From positions 29,952,342-30,016,341 of the forward strand of contig CM070619.1 of NCBI GenBank assembly GCA_036346255.1: DNA of 64,000 nucleotides, in the 5' to 3' direction. The number at the start of each line of letters is the position of its first letter. Position 1 is the stretch's first letter. This DNA comes from Ampelocalamus luodianensis (Eukaryota > Streptophyta > Magnoliopsida > Poales > Poaceae). The notes beneath the pieces were generated by a model. That model saw only the letters and a list, made by a program, of their open reading frames with translations. It was not told the origin of the DNA and did no database searches. The position numbers and the translations under genes are program-made. Below are positions 34,758 to 46,252 of the stretch, one piece after another.

Positions 34758-35666
34758 TCGTAATGGTGGTGGTGGCTTAATTAGTGTGGGAATTGTGGAT
34801 TTTCAGGGATTTAATCTAAGGATTTTCCTATCTTTTATATGAGAAGTTAGTTGCAAGAGTCTTGGAGGTTAAATGTGGACTTTGCATTGTTATGCTAGAA
34901 CTTTGAGTCGCCCAAAGATTATGTGTAGAGGAAGTAGAATAAGGGTGGATTGCGAGCAATTGGGATGATCGTTGATAACACCATTCGTGTAGTCTGTAAG
35001 AGTGTGTGATGTGAAATCGAGATGTTTGTTCTCAAAAGGGTTGAGGTGATATGATCGTGTGCAAGATCTAATTTGGGGATACTTTCGAGCGCCATCATCA
35101 AATGAATTCACAAGAAGGAAATCGGTTAGAGAATGTTTTGTGAGATCATCGAGTCCTGTTTCAAAGGTGTAGACAAGATTTTTCGATTTGGGTTTGGCGT
35201 TGAGATCACCAAGTTAAGAGTACTGAGTTAGTGTGTTGTGTGATGAATCGGATTCCAAAAGTTGAGAGAAGTTTTATTTCTAAAGGAGAAATTGAGAAAA
35301 GATTGTTTCTCAGTAATTGAAAAACACTCTTGATCTTGTATGAGCTATGAGTTTTGACTGGACGTCGTTCGCAATTTGGGTTTGACTTTATGTTGGCTTG
35401 TGTGGTTCTTATCTATTCATAAAGAAATGATGGATTTGGTTATTCGAGTGATTTCTCTTTTGGCGATCGTGGTGTTTATTTGCAAATTTTCTAATTTGAA
35501 GGTGGAAAGATTTTCGTGATAAATCTTCGATTCGAATTTGACTCTTTTAGTACCGAGTTGGTAACGTTTGGTTGCGATGAGAGTCCTTGATTTTCGATTG
35601 GGTTGTTGTTGTTTTGCTAGTAGATGACAGATAGAATTGGGGTCGACTCATTTAAGGAGGGTAGAA
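34758..35666 (+). mobile_element. G-type 3' internal fragment
   Basis: This is non-coding sequence resembling E's internal domain around 18770-19560. It ends in polypurine tract TTTAAGGAGGGTAGAA directly against LTR G. It is joined to the D-type fragment with no recognisable boundary signal, which suggests an illegitimate deletion. Confidence 0.6.
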
Positions 35667-36239
35667 TGTAATACCCCAAAAATTAAATCGGAGAGAATAA
35701 TTAAATCGGGAGAGAATAATTAAAATCGGGGAATATTTCTTTTAGCAAAGCGATTGAACAGAGAAAGAGGGGTTTTAATGCAATACTCCAATTTATTCTA
35801 CAAAAGAAAGCGCTCAAAAGAGAAATTAGACATAAAAGGGGGTTTCTAGCTTTTGGCAACTTGGGCCTTGGGCCTTGGCCTGTGAGGCCCATGAGGCGCC
35901 ACCAATAAAAGGAAGGGGGAAAACCCTAGATGCACTGTAGCTACAGTGCCGCCACACCGTAGCACGGTTCTTGTAGCACACCTCTCCTCCATGGTGGTGC
36001 CCTCCATTGGTGCCTCCTTCCTCGCCGTCGGTGCTCCCATTGCCGATCAAGTGAAGAAAGGAGAGGAGATCAACTTCGTGGGGAGAGTTCATCATCTTGC
36101 TGCGATTCTACAAGGGTAACGTCGCGTGTTCTTCGTTGTTTGATACGTAATAGTTGCGGTTGATGTCGTTTGGTAGATTGATTTGCGTCGGTTTAATAGA
36201 TCGCGTTCTGTCTAGATTATTGCACGGTCAGTTTCGTGT

Positions 36240-36770
36240 GTTTAGAGGCCGAATTAGGAGTTTTGGTCTCCTAGAGTTATGTAGATAATGCTCTTATCTT
36301 TCAGTGGCCGCCAAGAACGCCAAAATCCGATTAACGTTTAGAAAGTTATGAATTGTTTAGTGCCGCTGTCTGGTTAATCTGTCAACATCCTAACAGTCTG
36401 TAGAAAACTGAGTTAATCTATTAGTTAAAGACGAAATCAGGGGATCTCAATATAACAAAAATTGTAGGTAATTTCCATACCTTTTCAGAGTGATAAATAA
36501 CGCAAGATTTGGACTTTTGTAGCAAAAGTTATGATGGTTTTAGTGTACTGTCCAGATAAGCCGACGTGAAAATTGTTGTTCTGTAGTTTGGCTTGGTAGG
36601 GGCTGTAGATGGCATAATCAAAATGGCTCCCCAACTAAGTTTATTTGGGTAATTTAATTACCTTTCCAGAAAGTCTGAGAACACCTCATTTGGACTCCTG
36701 AGCAGAAAGTTATGTATTTTAGAAGTTGACTGTCTGCAGTGATCACCAAAGCGATCGCTAGAAATTGGAA
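36240..36770 (+). repeat. Three phased ~182-nt repeats in LTR G
   Basis: The anchor AAAGTTATG ends at 36350, 36533 and 36714. The gaps are 183 and 181 nt. Confidence 0.8.
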
Positions 36771-37434
36771 GATTGGAAAACGCTTGGGAGATTAGCGAGT
36801 TCGTTTGTGTTGTTATTTATGCTTTTGATCCAGTATGTTGGTCTTAGATTGGGGTTATCTTTATGTTTAGGTGGGAGCGTGATCCCAGGGCGCGCCTCTT
36901 CGCAGCGTCCACCGCTCTCGCACGGTTGAGGCAAGTATTCGGGTTATAGCATATTTATGCTTGTATGCTGAGAGTGTTTGTGTTTTGCTCGTAATAGCCA
37001 TGCATGAATGTTAATGTGATGAGTTTTCGTTTATCTTGATGAATGCTAGTTATGGTTAAAGTTGATGTTATTGTGATGAGTTCCAATTTTATCTGGTGAA
37101 TGCAAGTACTGATTGAGAGAATATGTATGAATGTTTGATAGAAGGTGCTAGTACTTTGATGCGCACTAACCATGCAAGGTTGATAGTGTGACATGTATGA
37201 TTGAGGATGGTAAATATTTGAGATATGATTAATTGTTATTCATGAAGGATTGTTCATGTTTGCTAGTATTATGAATATATGTGCTATTCATGGATACTAG
37301 AATGCTAAGAATGTCAATGATGAGGAATGCTAGAAGTATGAATAAGTTTATTCATGCACGCCGTTGTTGTGAATCCATATGTATGATGGTTTAAAGTTTT
37401 ATTCATGTGCATCATGCAATCATATTGGAGGATT

Positions 37435-37656
37435 GGTCACGTGGTGACTATGCATACTGAGGTCCCCGCCATGTAGATGACGGGCTTGAGGTCCCTACAT
37501 TCGTGGAATGTGGGCAATGAATAAAGAGGTCCCCATCATAGAGATGATGGGCAAAGGTCCCTATACATGTGGTGTATAGGCTTTTGTCCCCTGCTGGCAG
37601 GGCACAGCAAGGGTATACATCGACGGATGTATACCCCGCACACGGTAGAAATGCGA
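37435..37656 (+). repeat. Hairpin array in LTR G
   Basis: Stems include GGTCAC...GTGACT, CCCGCCAT...ATGACGGG, CCTACATTC...GAATGTGGG, CCCATCAT...ATGATGGG, CCTATACA...TGTATAGG, CCCTG...CAGGG and GGGTATACATC...GATGTATACCC. Against LTR D, the fourth stem changes in both arms (ATCAT/ATGAT for ATCGT/ACGAT). Confidence 0.8.
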
Positions 37657-38204
37657 AAGAGATAAAGTTCAAAAGGTGCATTGCATTGATCGCATTCCAT
37701 GAGTATGAAAGCTATGATTAGTGTAACGTTATTGTGGATCATTGTTGCTATGCTTGTGTTCTTGTTTATAGCCTTGTTGATACTTGTCGAGTCTTTGGGC
37801 TCACCCTTGCTTTGATATATTTTAGGTACAAACCGCAGAACGACATGCATGGGAGGGAGTAGATGTTGGATGCACTCACTACCTCACGACCATAAGGCTT
37901 GCCATTTAATTACACATCAAGATTAAGTAAACTGTTTGAGAATCACCCATAGAAGGTTTTGAGTATTTATGTTAATTGTGATAATGAGAATAGCAAGTCG
38001 GGATTTTGTTTATTCGATCATCTTGCAAGCTTGTGTAACCTTGATTATGAAGATATTGATAAGTGCCATGATTAATTGTTGGAACCTCGGTATTGTTGAC
38101 TATACAAAGGAGGTTTTGCCAAAAATTTGTAATTGGTCTTAGTTTAGTTTAGTCTAATTTAATTTTAGTAGCATTCCAGGCTCAATGCTGAGATGGGTGT
38201 TACC

Positions 38205-40109
38205 AAGAAAGTATCTCAAGGAATTTGTCTACCCTTTAGTGATGATTATGTTAAGGATATGGTTGAACGATGCCTTAGAGGATATTAATCCGGAGATTTT
38301 AATAAACTGGCTACTTGATGATTATACATAATTGCTAGATTGAAACATGTATATCGGATTAGATGGATGTTTAGGTAGTATCTTGTGAAACCCGGTGATT
38401 AAAGGGGATGATGTTATTAAATCTTTAATTAAACTTTGAGCATAAAGTAGAATGTTGACTCTGTGTTTATAAATAGACATGTGACTGTAAATAGCGTGAG
38501 GACTCCATTTGCATACGTGATAAATAGAATTGTCAATTGTCAATGATAGTTGAAGTGGGTGTTGAGCAACACTTATGGTTGAGTGGATGAATGAGTAAGT
38601 GGTCTCTCATAGTGTGCTTTGCGAAATTATTATGTGATAGCATGATCTAGTTAAAAGAGGTTTGTTCTAACCTTGTGGCTTGTGTTTCTTTTGGAGAGGT
38701 TTATAATGGGATAAGAGGCTATGATGAGTCTCGCTAAGAGTGTACTCTTTTATTGTTAGTGTGATTGTCAGTAAGGGACTATGATGATAATATTGAATGT
38801 TCTGTATAAAGGAATTGGATCGCTCGCCTGATGTTGATTAAGTGAATATGTTTCTAGGTCACGTTTGGGATCTTTCAGACCTCATGTTGATATGGTAACT
38901 GAATTTGTTTAGAGCAAAGTGACGTTTTGAGAGTTTTATTAGTTCCTAAGTGGTTTATGGGTTGTGGTCTTCAAATATCTTTTGTCGGAATTGGCATGGT
39001 GATGTCAGAACCAATGAAAGTCGAGTAGAGTAGAAGTATTTGATATTGAAGTAAAGTTTTGTTCTTGCCCATAAGAGTTTTTCCGAATTTCCAAAAGCAA
39101 TGTTTTATTCTCGCTTGAGGTTTGATGTTCTCGCTTGTGGGACGTGTGCCTCAACTTTGATCTTATCTTTTGTTTTCCGAGAACATCATTATCCGATTGT
39201 TTCTCGTGAACTTGTAACTCATCGTAAGTGGTAACATTTTTTTGTGTGAAATCTTTTCTTACTTGCCTCCTCTTCTAAGAAAGGGTTAACCGAATCAGTA
39301 TTGCAACGTCTCTTCTGTTGTGTTTTGTAACTAGATAGTGGTGGTCTAGTAGATGGTTTGGTGAACCTTTAGGTGTCAAGTTGTCCGAGAGGCATTGAGT
39401 AATAAATTGATTTATTAGAATAATCCTTGGAGAGGATTTGAGTTAAAAAGAATATTTATCTTTGGAGTTAATGATTTTGTTATCACAACTAGTAGGACAT
39501 ATAGCGAGATGTGGTCCAAGATTTTGTGTTCATTTTGTGAACATTAAAATTAGCAAGTATGGAAATTTTGATCGATTATTAGGGTATCGATTTGGGTACC
39601 GTAAGATTGTGTAGAAGAATTATGATAGTGTAGTTTAATGAGAGTACCAAGATAGAGAAATCTAATAGTCGTGTTAATTAATGGGATAGTAGAGATTGTT
39701 CATTATTGTCAAGTGTGAATCGCCTCGATAAGTAACCCAATGGGAGTTAGTTTATCTCTAAGGATAGCTTGATCAAGAATATATTTATTAATCGATGTTA
39801 GTGATTGAGTATGTTTGAATCCTAGTCAATCAATTAGGTATTGTGAATGGGTATATTGTGGTCGAGTAGTCGCATTCGATTGGTGTGGGTTAGAGAAGGT
39901 CTAAGATAGGTAAGATGAATCGTCTTGGGCGCACTTGATTAGCAAGGAATGTTGACATTAATAACCGAGATTATTGTTGAGTCATGTGAAATTTTGGTCA
40001 TCCGATCCGAGGGTTACATATCAAGTATACCTGGACGCTCATTGTAAGAGCCTTAGAGGTTGATTTGGGCTTTGCATTTTTATGCTAGCATCTTGGTTTC
40101 CCAGGATTA
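38205..40109 (+). mobile_element. Internal fragment of a D/E-like element, host of element H
   Basis: This 1.9-kb non-coding fragment is collinear with the middle of E's internal domain (from about 16930) and, near its right end, with D around 12650-12740. It stops at CCAGGATTA, where element H begins. D's uninterrupted CCAGGATTAGG shows the pre-insertion sequence. GATTA (40105-40109) is the expected target duplication, but its partner lies outside the window. Confidence 0.7.
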
Positions 40110-40739
40110 TGTAACACCCCAGCCCAACATGAGGTCGGAATGCTACTAAACTGACATTCTAACCAAATAAAACTAAGACTTTTCTCTAAATTCTACAGTA
40201 ACCTCTTTTGTATGGGTGACCATACCGAGGTTCTAATACCTAATAAATCAACAATCAAAAATTCCAATCATCCAATTTAAACTAATCATCACAGTCATCC
40301 AAAGCATGCTAAACAACTAAAGCATAATTCAAAGGGCATCAATAAGCATTAATGAATCATCCACCACGAAGGATGGTCACAAAGAGAAGCTTTAGTGATT
40401 ATGAAGATTATGAAATGTAGATAATTGATCTAATTATTTGTTGTGGTTTGTGTATTCGTGTCGTGCATCATGTCTACCCTTCCCATGCATGTCATGCCTC
40501 AAGAGGTACCTAGAAAACACAACACAAGAAGAGTGAGTCCACGACTCAAAGAAATGCAACAGACAATACGAACAATACACAAAAATAGCATAACAATCAT
40601 GTAATAGAATACGAATGTGGAATGGATGAATAAGAACATAACCGTCACATTATAGAATATGCGTAGAATAGCGGAAAACACATGAATGAGTGAAATGCAT
40701 GAACTCCACTCGCTTATATCGGTATAGCTAGTGACACAC

Positions 40740-40895
40740 CCGCCGTTGTTCACTTAGGCCCGCATTTAACAAAATACAGGATCCAGGCCCGTATGAAGAA
40801 CGTTTCACACGGATCCAAATCTGCCCACATTGGAATAGTGGGTCTTACGTGCCCATACTGGAATTGATGGGGTCTTTACATTCCACTCCCGTGGA
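40740..40895 (-). repeat. Hairpin region in LTR H (left copy)
   Basis: This is a degraded form with CCGTATGAA...TTTCACACGG (about 40790-40815) and CCCACATT...AGTGGG. It is less regular than in the other families. Confidence 0.5.
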
Positions 40896-41514
40896 TAAAA
40901 CATGAACAATGAATGAATGAAATGAATTATGAATAAAGAAAATCATCATCTCATTAAACACGGAATAACGAACGTGAAAAGAACATGGAGCATGGATAAT
41001 ATACGTAGAAAGAACAAGAATCATTGAAAGCTATCCATAGATCATATATTGTAATCATAGCAGGGACGACAAGCATTCAACAATCAACCGCAATATGAAC
41101 CACAAGGTACATTGCCCATATTAGGATGATGGGGCTTCGCTACCCACTCCCATGGGTGAACATGAAAGAAGGAACGAATGGACATATTAAACGTAAACAT
41201 ATCATCGAAGAATCATGGTATATCATTTATGAAAGGAAACAAGTAATACCGGAATTACCTATTGCATAAACATCAATCAATTGGAACAAACAACAATCAA
41301 GAGAATTCAATTGTACTTGCACTTGCCTCAACCGTGACACAGAAGACAAAAGGTGGAACGCTCTAGCACCGGGGTTCACCACCACCTCAGTGTTAGCCAC
41401 AACCGAATCACCACCATCATTCCCCTCATGCATAAGCAAGTAGCAACCCACGTACCACCACCATCACACATGTGCATCAACCAAGCATCAATCAAAGACA
41501 AGTAAAAGGTTTTG

Positions 41515-42284
41515 GTGGGTCCACATTATAACGGTGTAGATTACTCGGATGTATAATAAAACTGCTGCAAGTGTATAAGAAATACATATCTATTATTTTA
41601 TTTTATTTTTTCATAAGCTTTAGAGTTGTATAACAAACACAAGTGTATTTTCTAGTATTTAGCCGTGCAACGCGAGGGAATCCAGTTAGTTCCTTGTGAT
41701 AACAAAGTCATGTTGTGCAGGTGTCCACAATGTGAAGATACAATGATTTAGTCACTTTACTAATATACCATGTTATGAATACATTTAGACTTGTACTAGC
41801 CACTACTCCAGAATAGTTCACATTGGTAGACCAAAATATGTCACAAGTAAAGATACAAATGATGTGTATGACTCTGAACCATTTATACACAACAAAAGAT
41901 CAAATCGGGGTCGCCCTAAGACCAAATCCGATGGTCCTGAACACACCAAATAAGATGATCCACACGGTTTATAATAGCACAAATGATCTCCCAATGTTAA
42001 GTGCAAAGAAAACGAGTAGCCAACAAGTGCATAACCGTGTTCGTCTCCTACACAAGACTCCGTAGGTATCGGACCAAGCTCTAAGCTACTGCTAACTTCA
42101 CGAGTCACACTATGTATACGAATGAGCAGAAATCTCCACTATCTCACAGTTAAGTAAATTAAGCTCTATCGTACTCAAATGAATCAATCCATATCATAAT
42201 AGAACAAAATCTACTGATGGCAGCATCTTATTCACATAGCGAAACTGTAAGCAAAACAGGACACTACAGGACAGATCATCTTAC
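41515..42284. other. AT-rich unclassified segment in LTR H
   Basis: This stretch does not resemble any other LTR in the window and lacks the phased repeats expected here. It includes long T/A runs near 41590 and an AGCCGTGCAACGCGAGGG motif near 41660, reminiscent of terminal sequence in several plant DNA transposons. No terminal inverted repeats or duplication are clear by eye. It directly abuts the RPL11 fragment and may be the rest of the captured genomic piece or of its carrier. Confidence 0.35.
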
Positions 42285-42499
42285 TTGATGCCAAGATCAA
42301 TGTGCTCTTGGATACTGAAACCAAAGCAGCCAGTGCCACTGAAGTTCCTTCTCAGCAGCTCCTACTCCTTCACCTTCAGCCCACTCTCTAGAGGCTGCAT
42401 CGCCTTCTCGCCCTTGACCGTGACGTAGCAAGCGATCTTCTCGTTACGCTGGATACCGAAAGACCCACAATGTACCTTGCCTTGAGAAGACGGCGATTG
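42285..42499 (-). pseudogene. RPL11: 60S ribosomal protein L11 (uL5) gene fragment
   Basis: The minus strand encodes RNEKIACYVTVKGEKAMQ, then PLESGLKVKE, a TAG stop (42362-42364) where plants normally have Tyr, then ELLRRNFSGTGCFGFSIQEH and Ile-Asp-Leu-Gly-Ile-Lys. This is the middle of cytosolic L11, the large-subunit protein that contacts 5S rRNA. Upstream, GCAAGGTACATTGTG and TCTTTCGG match the preceding residues but with one-base losses. At the 3' edge the exon runs into GTAAGATG, a good splice donor, after Gly-Ile-Lys. The piece therefore looks like a genomic exon with intron flank rather than a cDNA. It covers roughly 70 of the protein's usual ~180 residues and cannot be functional L11. 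Confidence 0.88.
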
Positions 42500-43096
42500 C
42501 GACAAACAAAGCAGCCCATCTCCTCGCAAGCCAATCACCCAATCCAATCCAACAACAAAGAACAACAACACGAGATTCCGAATCAAATCAAGAAAGCGAG
42601 CCGCACGAGCCGTGAGGCTACCGAATCTTGATCCGATCAGCAAGGGAAGCAAGAATGGGACACCGGACGAGGCCGCTCTGTTGCGCAGACGCAGTACGAA
42701 GCCGCCCGACGGAGGCGCAGAGCCGCGCAGAATGGCGAGCATGGCGGCAGACGTGAGTGCCGCGGACGACGCGAGGCGGCGACGCCGACACGGTGGAACC
42801 CGCGGCGATGGGAAGCAGTGGATCAAACCGGAAACAGCCGCCAGTGCACGGGAACGAGGCCGACGGCGGCGATACGGCCGAGTGGCGCGTCTGCGGTCCG
42901 TGGCGGTGATGCCGAGCGAGGAGGAACCGAGGCTGCCGGCGCGAGGTCGCGCGACGGCGGCGCGGCGACACCGTGGCGGCAACCGAGGGCAAGCGCGGGA
43001 CCGGGCCGGCAGGAGGCGGCGGCAGTGTGGCGCGGTGGATCGGAGACGACGGCGCGGCGCGGCGCAGCAGGTGTCGCCGAGCCCGAGGCGGCTCAA
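42362..43096 (-). CDS. Chimeric open frame: GC-rich leader fused to RPL11 fragment
   Basis: This 244-codon frame is the longest in the window. The first ~160 residues come from GC-rich LTR-type DNA and are rich in Arg, Pro, Ala and Ser without a recognisable domain. A hydrophobic stretch (LVLLFFVVGLDWVIGL) lies near residues 173-190. The last ~34 residues are in the true L11 frame, from GSFGIQRNEK to SGLKVKE. Long frames arise easily in DNA this GC-rich, and overlapping frames exist on the other strand (for example 42612-43157). Expression is unproven, and I treat it as a candidate chimeric product only. Confidence 0.25.
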   Translation of the reverse strand: MSRLGLGDTCCAAPRRRLRSTAPHCRRLLPARSRACPRLPPRCRRAAVARPRAGSLGSSSLGITATDRRRATRPYRRRRPRSRALAAVSGLIHCFPSPRVPPCRRRRLASSAALTSAAMLAILRGSAPPSGGFVLRLRNRAASSGVPFLLPLLIGSRFGSLTARAARFLDLIRNLVLLFFVVGLDWVIGLRGDGLLCLSQSPSSQGKVHCGSFGIQRNEKIACYVTVKGEKAMQPLESGLKVKE

Positions 43097-43290
43097 GGAT
43101 CGCCCGAGCCGGGAGAGTGTTGGTGCGGGCCAGAGCAGAGGCCGACGGCACCGCTAGGGAGGCGTGGCAAGAGGAGGCGACGAGGCCGCACCGGGGGGAG
43201 AGGCGACGCTTCCGGGAGGGGTGGCGGCGGCAGCAAAGGGAGGAGGGCTTGGCTAGGGTTAAGGGGACGGAGTGGCGGCTTGGGCATTGG
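42600..43290 (-). other. Very GC-rich block of LTR H
   Basis: This block of about 0.7 kb is strongly GC-rich, with GGCGGCG and GAGGAGG runs, in an otherwise AT-leaning region. It occupies the position of the shorter GC-rich blocks of the other LTRs and ends, on the minus-strand 5' side, with GGGCCTAGG/GGCCCAATGCCCAAGCC-like sequence as they do. It may be an expanded leader or part of the captured gene's 5' region. Confidence 0.5.
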
Positions 43291-43511
43291 GCCCTAGGGG
43301 CGCCTCCCACCCCTCTTGGCCCACTAATGGCTAGCCAAGGCTGGAAAGGCTTGGACCGAAAGTCCACACTCCAATGTTCCCCCAAAACTCTGAATTTTAT
43401 TTTAATTCCCTCTCCCGATTAAAATCCTCTCTACACGATATTGCAATCGATAAATAATAAACTTCCCTCTCCCGAATCATTATCTCCCTAATTGATACCC
43501 GGGGCATTATA

Positions 43512-46247
43512 TTCTACCCCCCTTAAACAGGATTCGACCTCGAATCTTCACACAGCTCTACGCAAAAGAACAACCACAAACGAGAAATAACCACGGTAAC
43601 CACGTACCCGTTGTGAACAAATCCGGATAACGTTCACGGACGCAAAACTCTAACTCCCAAGCGGCCTCTCTCTCAATTTGATAAGACCACCAGACATAGA
43701 GGTAAATGTCGACTGTCTTAACACTCAATCCAACCTTTCTAAGTGCACTCATCAGAAGAGATTCAAAGATAAGATCCTACTCGATGGTCAACGTCTTTAA
43801 CGAAATACCAAGCTTTGAATTGCTCAGTTACTCACTCAGCACCAGAATATACCAGACGTTGTGTTCCTTGCGTATGGACCCAAGACGGTCAAAGCGATAC
43901 GCCAACTTCCTAATCCCTGCCACTGCCGAAAACGAACCAAGATACCTAGGCCAAATTCCCTTTTTGGCACAAAAGCACACGTGTTCAAAATCGAACTCTT
44001 CATCTAACAAGGAGCACCTCCTTTAAACAAGGATGCACAACAGAACTCGTCGTTAAACAACTGATTCACAATGAGAATCCAACTGAAAATAACGAGTTCT
44101 CAACGCAACCACGCAGAGCCAACTCTTCCCCCAAAAGGCTCAAACCCAAAATTGACAGTTCACCATGAAAACAATTCTACTTTCTAATTAGGCAATTTGC
44201 GAACGAACAGAACGACCAAATGAGAAATCACTTGAATGCCCAAACCAAATACTCCTTTTGTTTTGTCTGAACTGGAAAGAATCATACATGCCAACATAAA
44301 ACCAAGCTCAAATTGCGACAGACACCCGTCAACAACACCTAGCTCAATCAAGAATCAAGAATACATTTCAACATGAACTAAGGTTCTGGGATTACACTAT
44401 AACATAGGTTCTACTTAGTCGTAACACTAATCAATTGCACTTCAGCGACAGTAATGCCATTTGAATCAAATTTCCTCCAAGTGATACAGATCAAGACCAA
44501 TTCATCTTCTACTACTCCCCCAATAGCTTGGTAGCAAAAATCTCACCACTACAATTACTTAACCACCACCAACAGTTGCCAAATTTACGCTTTGTAAAAC
44601 CTTGCCACACAAAAAGGTTAATCCTTTCTCAAAAGAAAGAGGCGAACAAGTACAAGTTTCGTCTCACAGGAAAATGTTGCTTCTCACAGATAGCACAAAA
44701 CCAAATGAAATAATCTGATAACGATGATCTTGGAAAACGAAAGTTGAATTCACAGTTGAGGGCACACATCCCTCAAAAGGAAGTAGCAAATAACAACCAA
44801 TAAGAAAATAACATTGCGAATGAAACTCGACAACCCTTGTGCGGAAAGCAAAAAGTTTAGGCACAGTTCAAATAACCACAAGTTATAAAACTTGACTCCA
44901 ATTCTCAAATACTCCTACTGCACACTGGTGCCAAAAATCATCAAACTTTATTTCCCCATTCTAAAGCTTTCCAAGAGAAACACAAGCCACAAGGTTGAAA
45001 CAAATTTATTTTAAAAAAAATCATACTACGCGATAGCAAATTTCACAAGGCACGCTATCAAGGACCACTTACGAATTTCATCTACTCAACGGTTGGCGTG
45101 CTCAACACCAACTTTAGCTCTCATAAACAATTGACCATTGAATTAATCATGTGAGTAACTATACTACTAATTCTATTTGCAATCACATAACCATTTATAA
45201 GTATAGATTGAACATTTCACCTTATGTTTAGAAATCAGTTCAAAACATGACTAAAGATTCACTAACATAATTTCTTTAAAACAAGGTTTCACTCGTTGAT
45301 ACCCCTACATCCATCTAGTCCCTTATACATGTTTCAACAATTTTAGCATGTCAAGAATTAGGTAAATCTAGTATTTATGTAAGACCCAACTTGATGTTAT
45401 AACCATTATAAATTATCTTCTTTACTTACAACTCCTCACTTAACACCACAAAACTTTACAAAGGGTTTTGACACCTTTTTGGTTTCAAGAAAAAAAAAGG
45501 TTCTAAACTCCAACACTCCAACTATTCCAAAAGAAATAAGTAGAATCAAAACTTTCTTCAATAAAGTTTGTAAAAGATAATTCTCATTATCCAAAATACC
45601 AAACGAATCATCGGATCACACGTTTCAACAAGAAAGGTAGGCCTTTCAGGAAAAAGAACAATCTTGTCAAAAACAATGTTTACAAGTAGTAAAGATGGCT
45701 TATTAGTCGGAAAGACAACAATTGCTCTGTCTTAACCAAGGTAGGACAATGAAAAAGAATTTTGACACTGTCTATCATGAAATGAAAGGATTAAACTTCA
45801 TACTCAAAATAGCCCGAGAAGAAAACATTGGGGCCCAAAGCTTCCTCGCATTTAAGGACATGCAAATTAAAGCTTTCAATAACCAAAGTACCAAACGATT
45901 AAATGAGTCATGCTTCCCAACAAGAAGAACAGAACTTCCAAATAAGAGATCAATCTTATAAACCAACTATGGTTATAAACAGCAAAACAACTCGTCATTC
46001 AATAGATCAATGGTTTGCTTTAAGAATCCAATAAAGACGGATGAACTCCTCTCAACAGCAATGAACCACTAACCCAACAAGACTCATTCACCGCATCTGA
46101 ACAAGAACAACCATTCCAAATTCAAGGAAGACAAAAATCCTCCCAAAGAGACTCATACCCCGAACGGTGGTGCAACCTGGCAACCCAAGGCTACAACCAC
46201 GAACTGAACCTGTCATCTACTATTATAACATATAATAATCATATAGG
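43512..46247 (-). mobile_element. Element H, internal domain (main part)
   Basis: The domain opens with the polypurine tract on the minus strand (43512-43530, TTCTACCCCCCTTAAACAGG on the plus strand). It is non-coding except for the pol C-terminal remnant at its left. The right part (about 45400-46240) matches the 5' internal region of A, D and I. It is interrupted by the Copia element after CATAT (46248-46252) and resumes at 62717. Confidence 0.75.
43620..44030 (-). pseudogene. Integrase C-terminus/chromodomain remnant in H
   Basis: On the minus strand FCAKKGIWPRYLGSFSAVAG, then RKLAYRFDRLGSI and KEHNVWYILVLS follow the order of a gypsy integrase C-terminus (Lys-Gly, PRYIGPF, AYRL, HNVFHVS). 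Further on, YVWWSYQIEREAAWELEFCV and RERYPDLF match the chromodomain end. The two lie in different frames with stops between. This orientation agrees with the polypurine tract. Confidence 0.75.
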
Positions 46248-46252
46248 CATAT

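Larger units (their letters stand above)
35667..38204 (+). mobile_element. LTR G (3' LTR of a truncated element)
   Basis: This is one LTR of about 2.54 kb, from TGTAATACCCC to GGGTGTTACC. A polypurine tract precedes it and no primer site follows, so it is a 3' LTR whose own 5' LTR is missing. It contains GCACTGTAGCTACAGTGC near 35930, a TCTACAAGGGTAACG donor-like site near 36105, phased repeats, a CTCGCACGGTTGAGGCAAGT box near 36920, hairpins and an acceptor-like block. Confidence 0.82.
40110..43511 (-). mobile_element. Element H, 3' LTR (with captured DNA)
   Basis: This 3.4-kb LTR is read on the minus strand. It starts TGTAACACCCCAGCCC and ends GGCATTATA against a polypurine tract. It is about 0.7-1.2 kb longer than the other gypsy-like LTRs. 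It has the acceptor-like block, a hairpin region and the CTTGCCTCAACCGTG box near 41325. In place of the phased repeats it has AT-rich DNA (41515-42284), an RPL11 fragment (42285-42499) and a very GC-rich segment (42600-43290). The partner LTR at 62843 runs off the window before this part, so it is unknown whether both copies carry the insert. Confidence 0.8.

Noticed and set aside
41818..42108. A 96-codon minus-strand frame in the AT-rich insert
   Set aside because: I see no recognisable motif, and it overlaps an 80-codon frame on the other strand. There is no support beyond length.
42612..43422. Plus-strand frames opposite the chimeric frame in LTR H
   Set aside because: They are Arg/Gly-rich by-products of GC-rich DNA, antisense to both the element and the RPL11 fragment.
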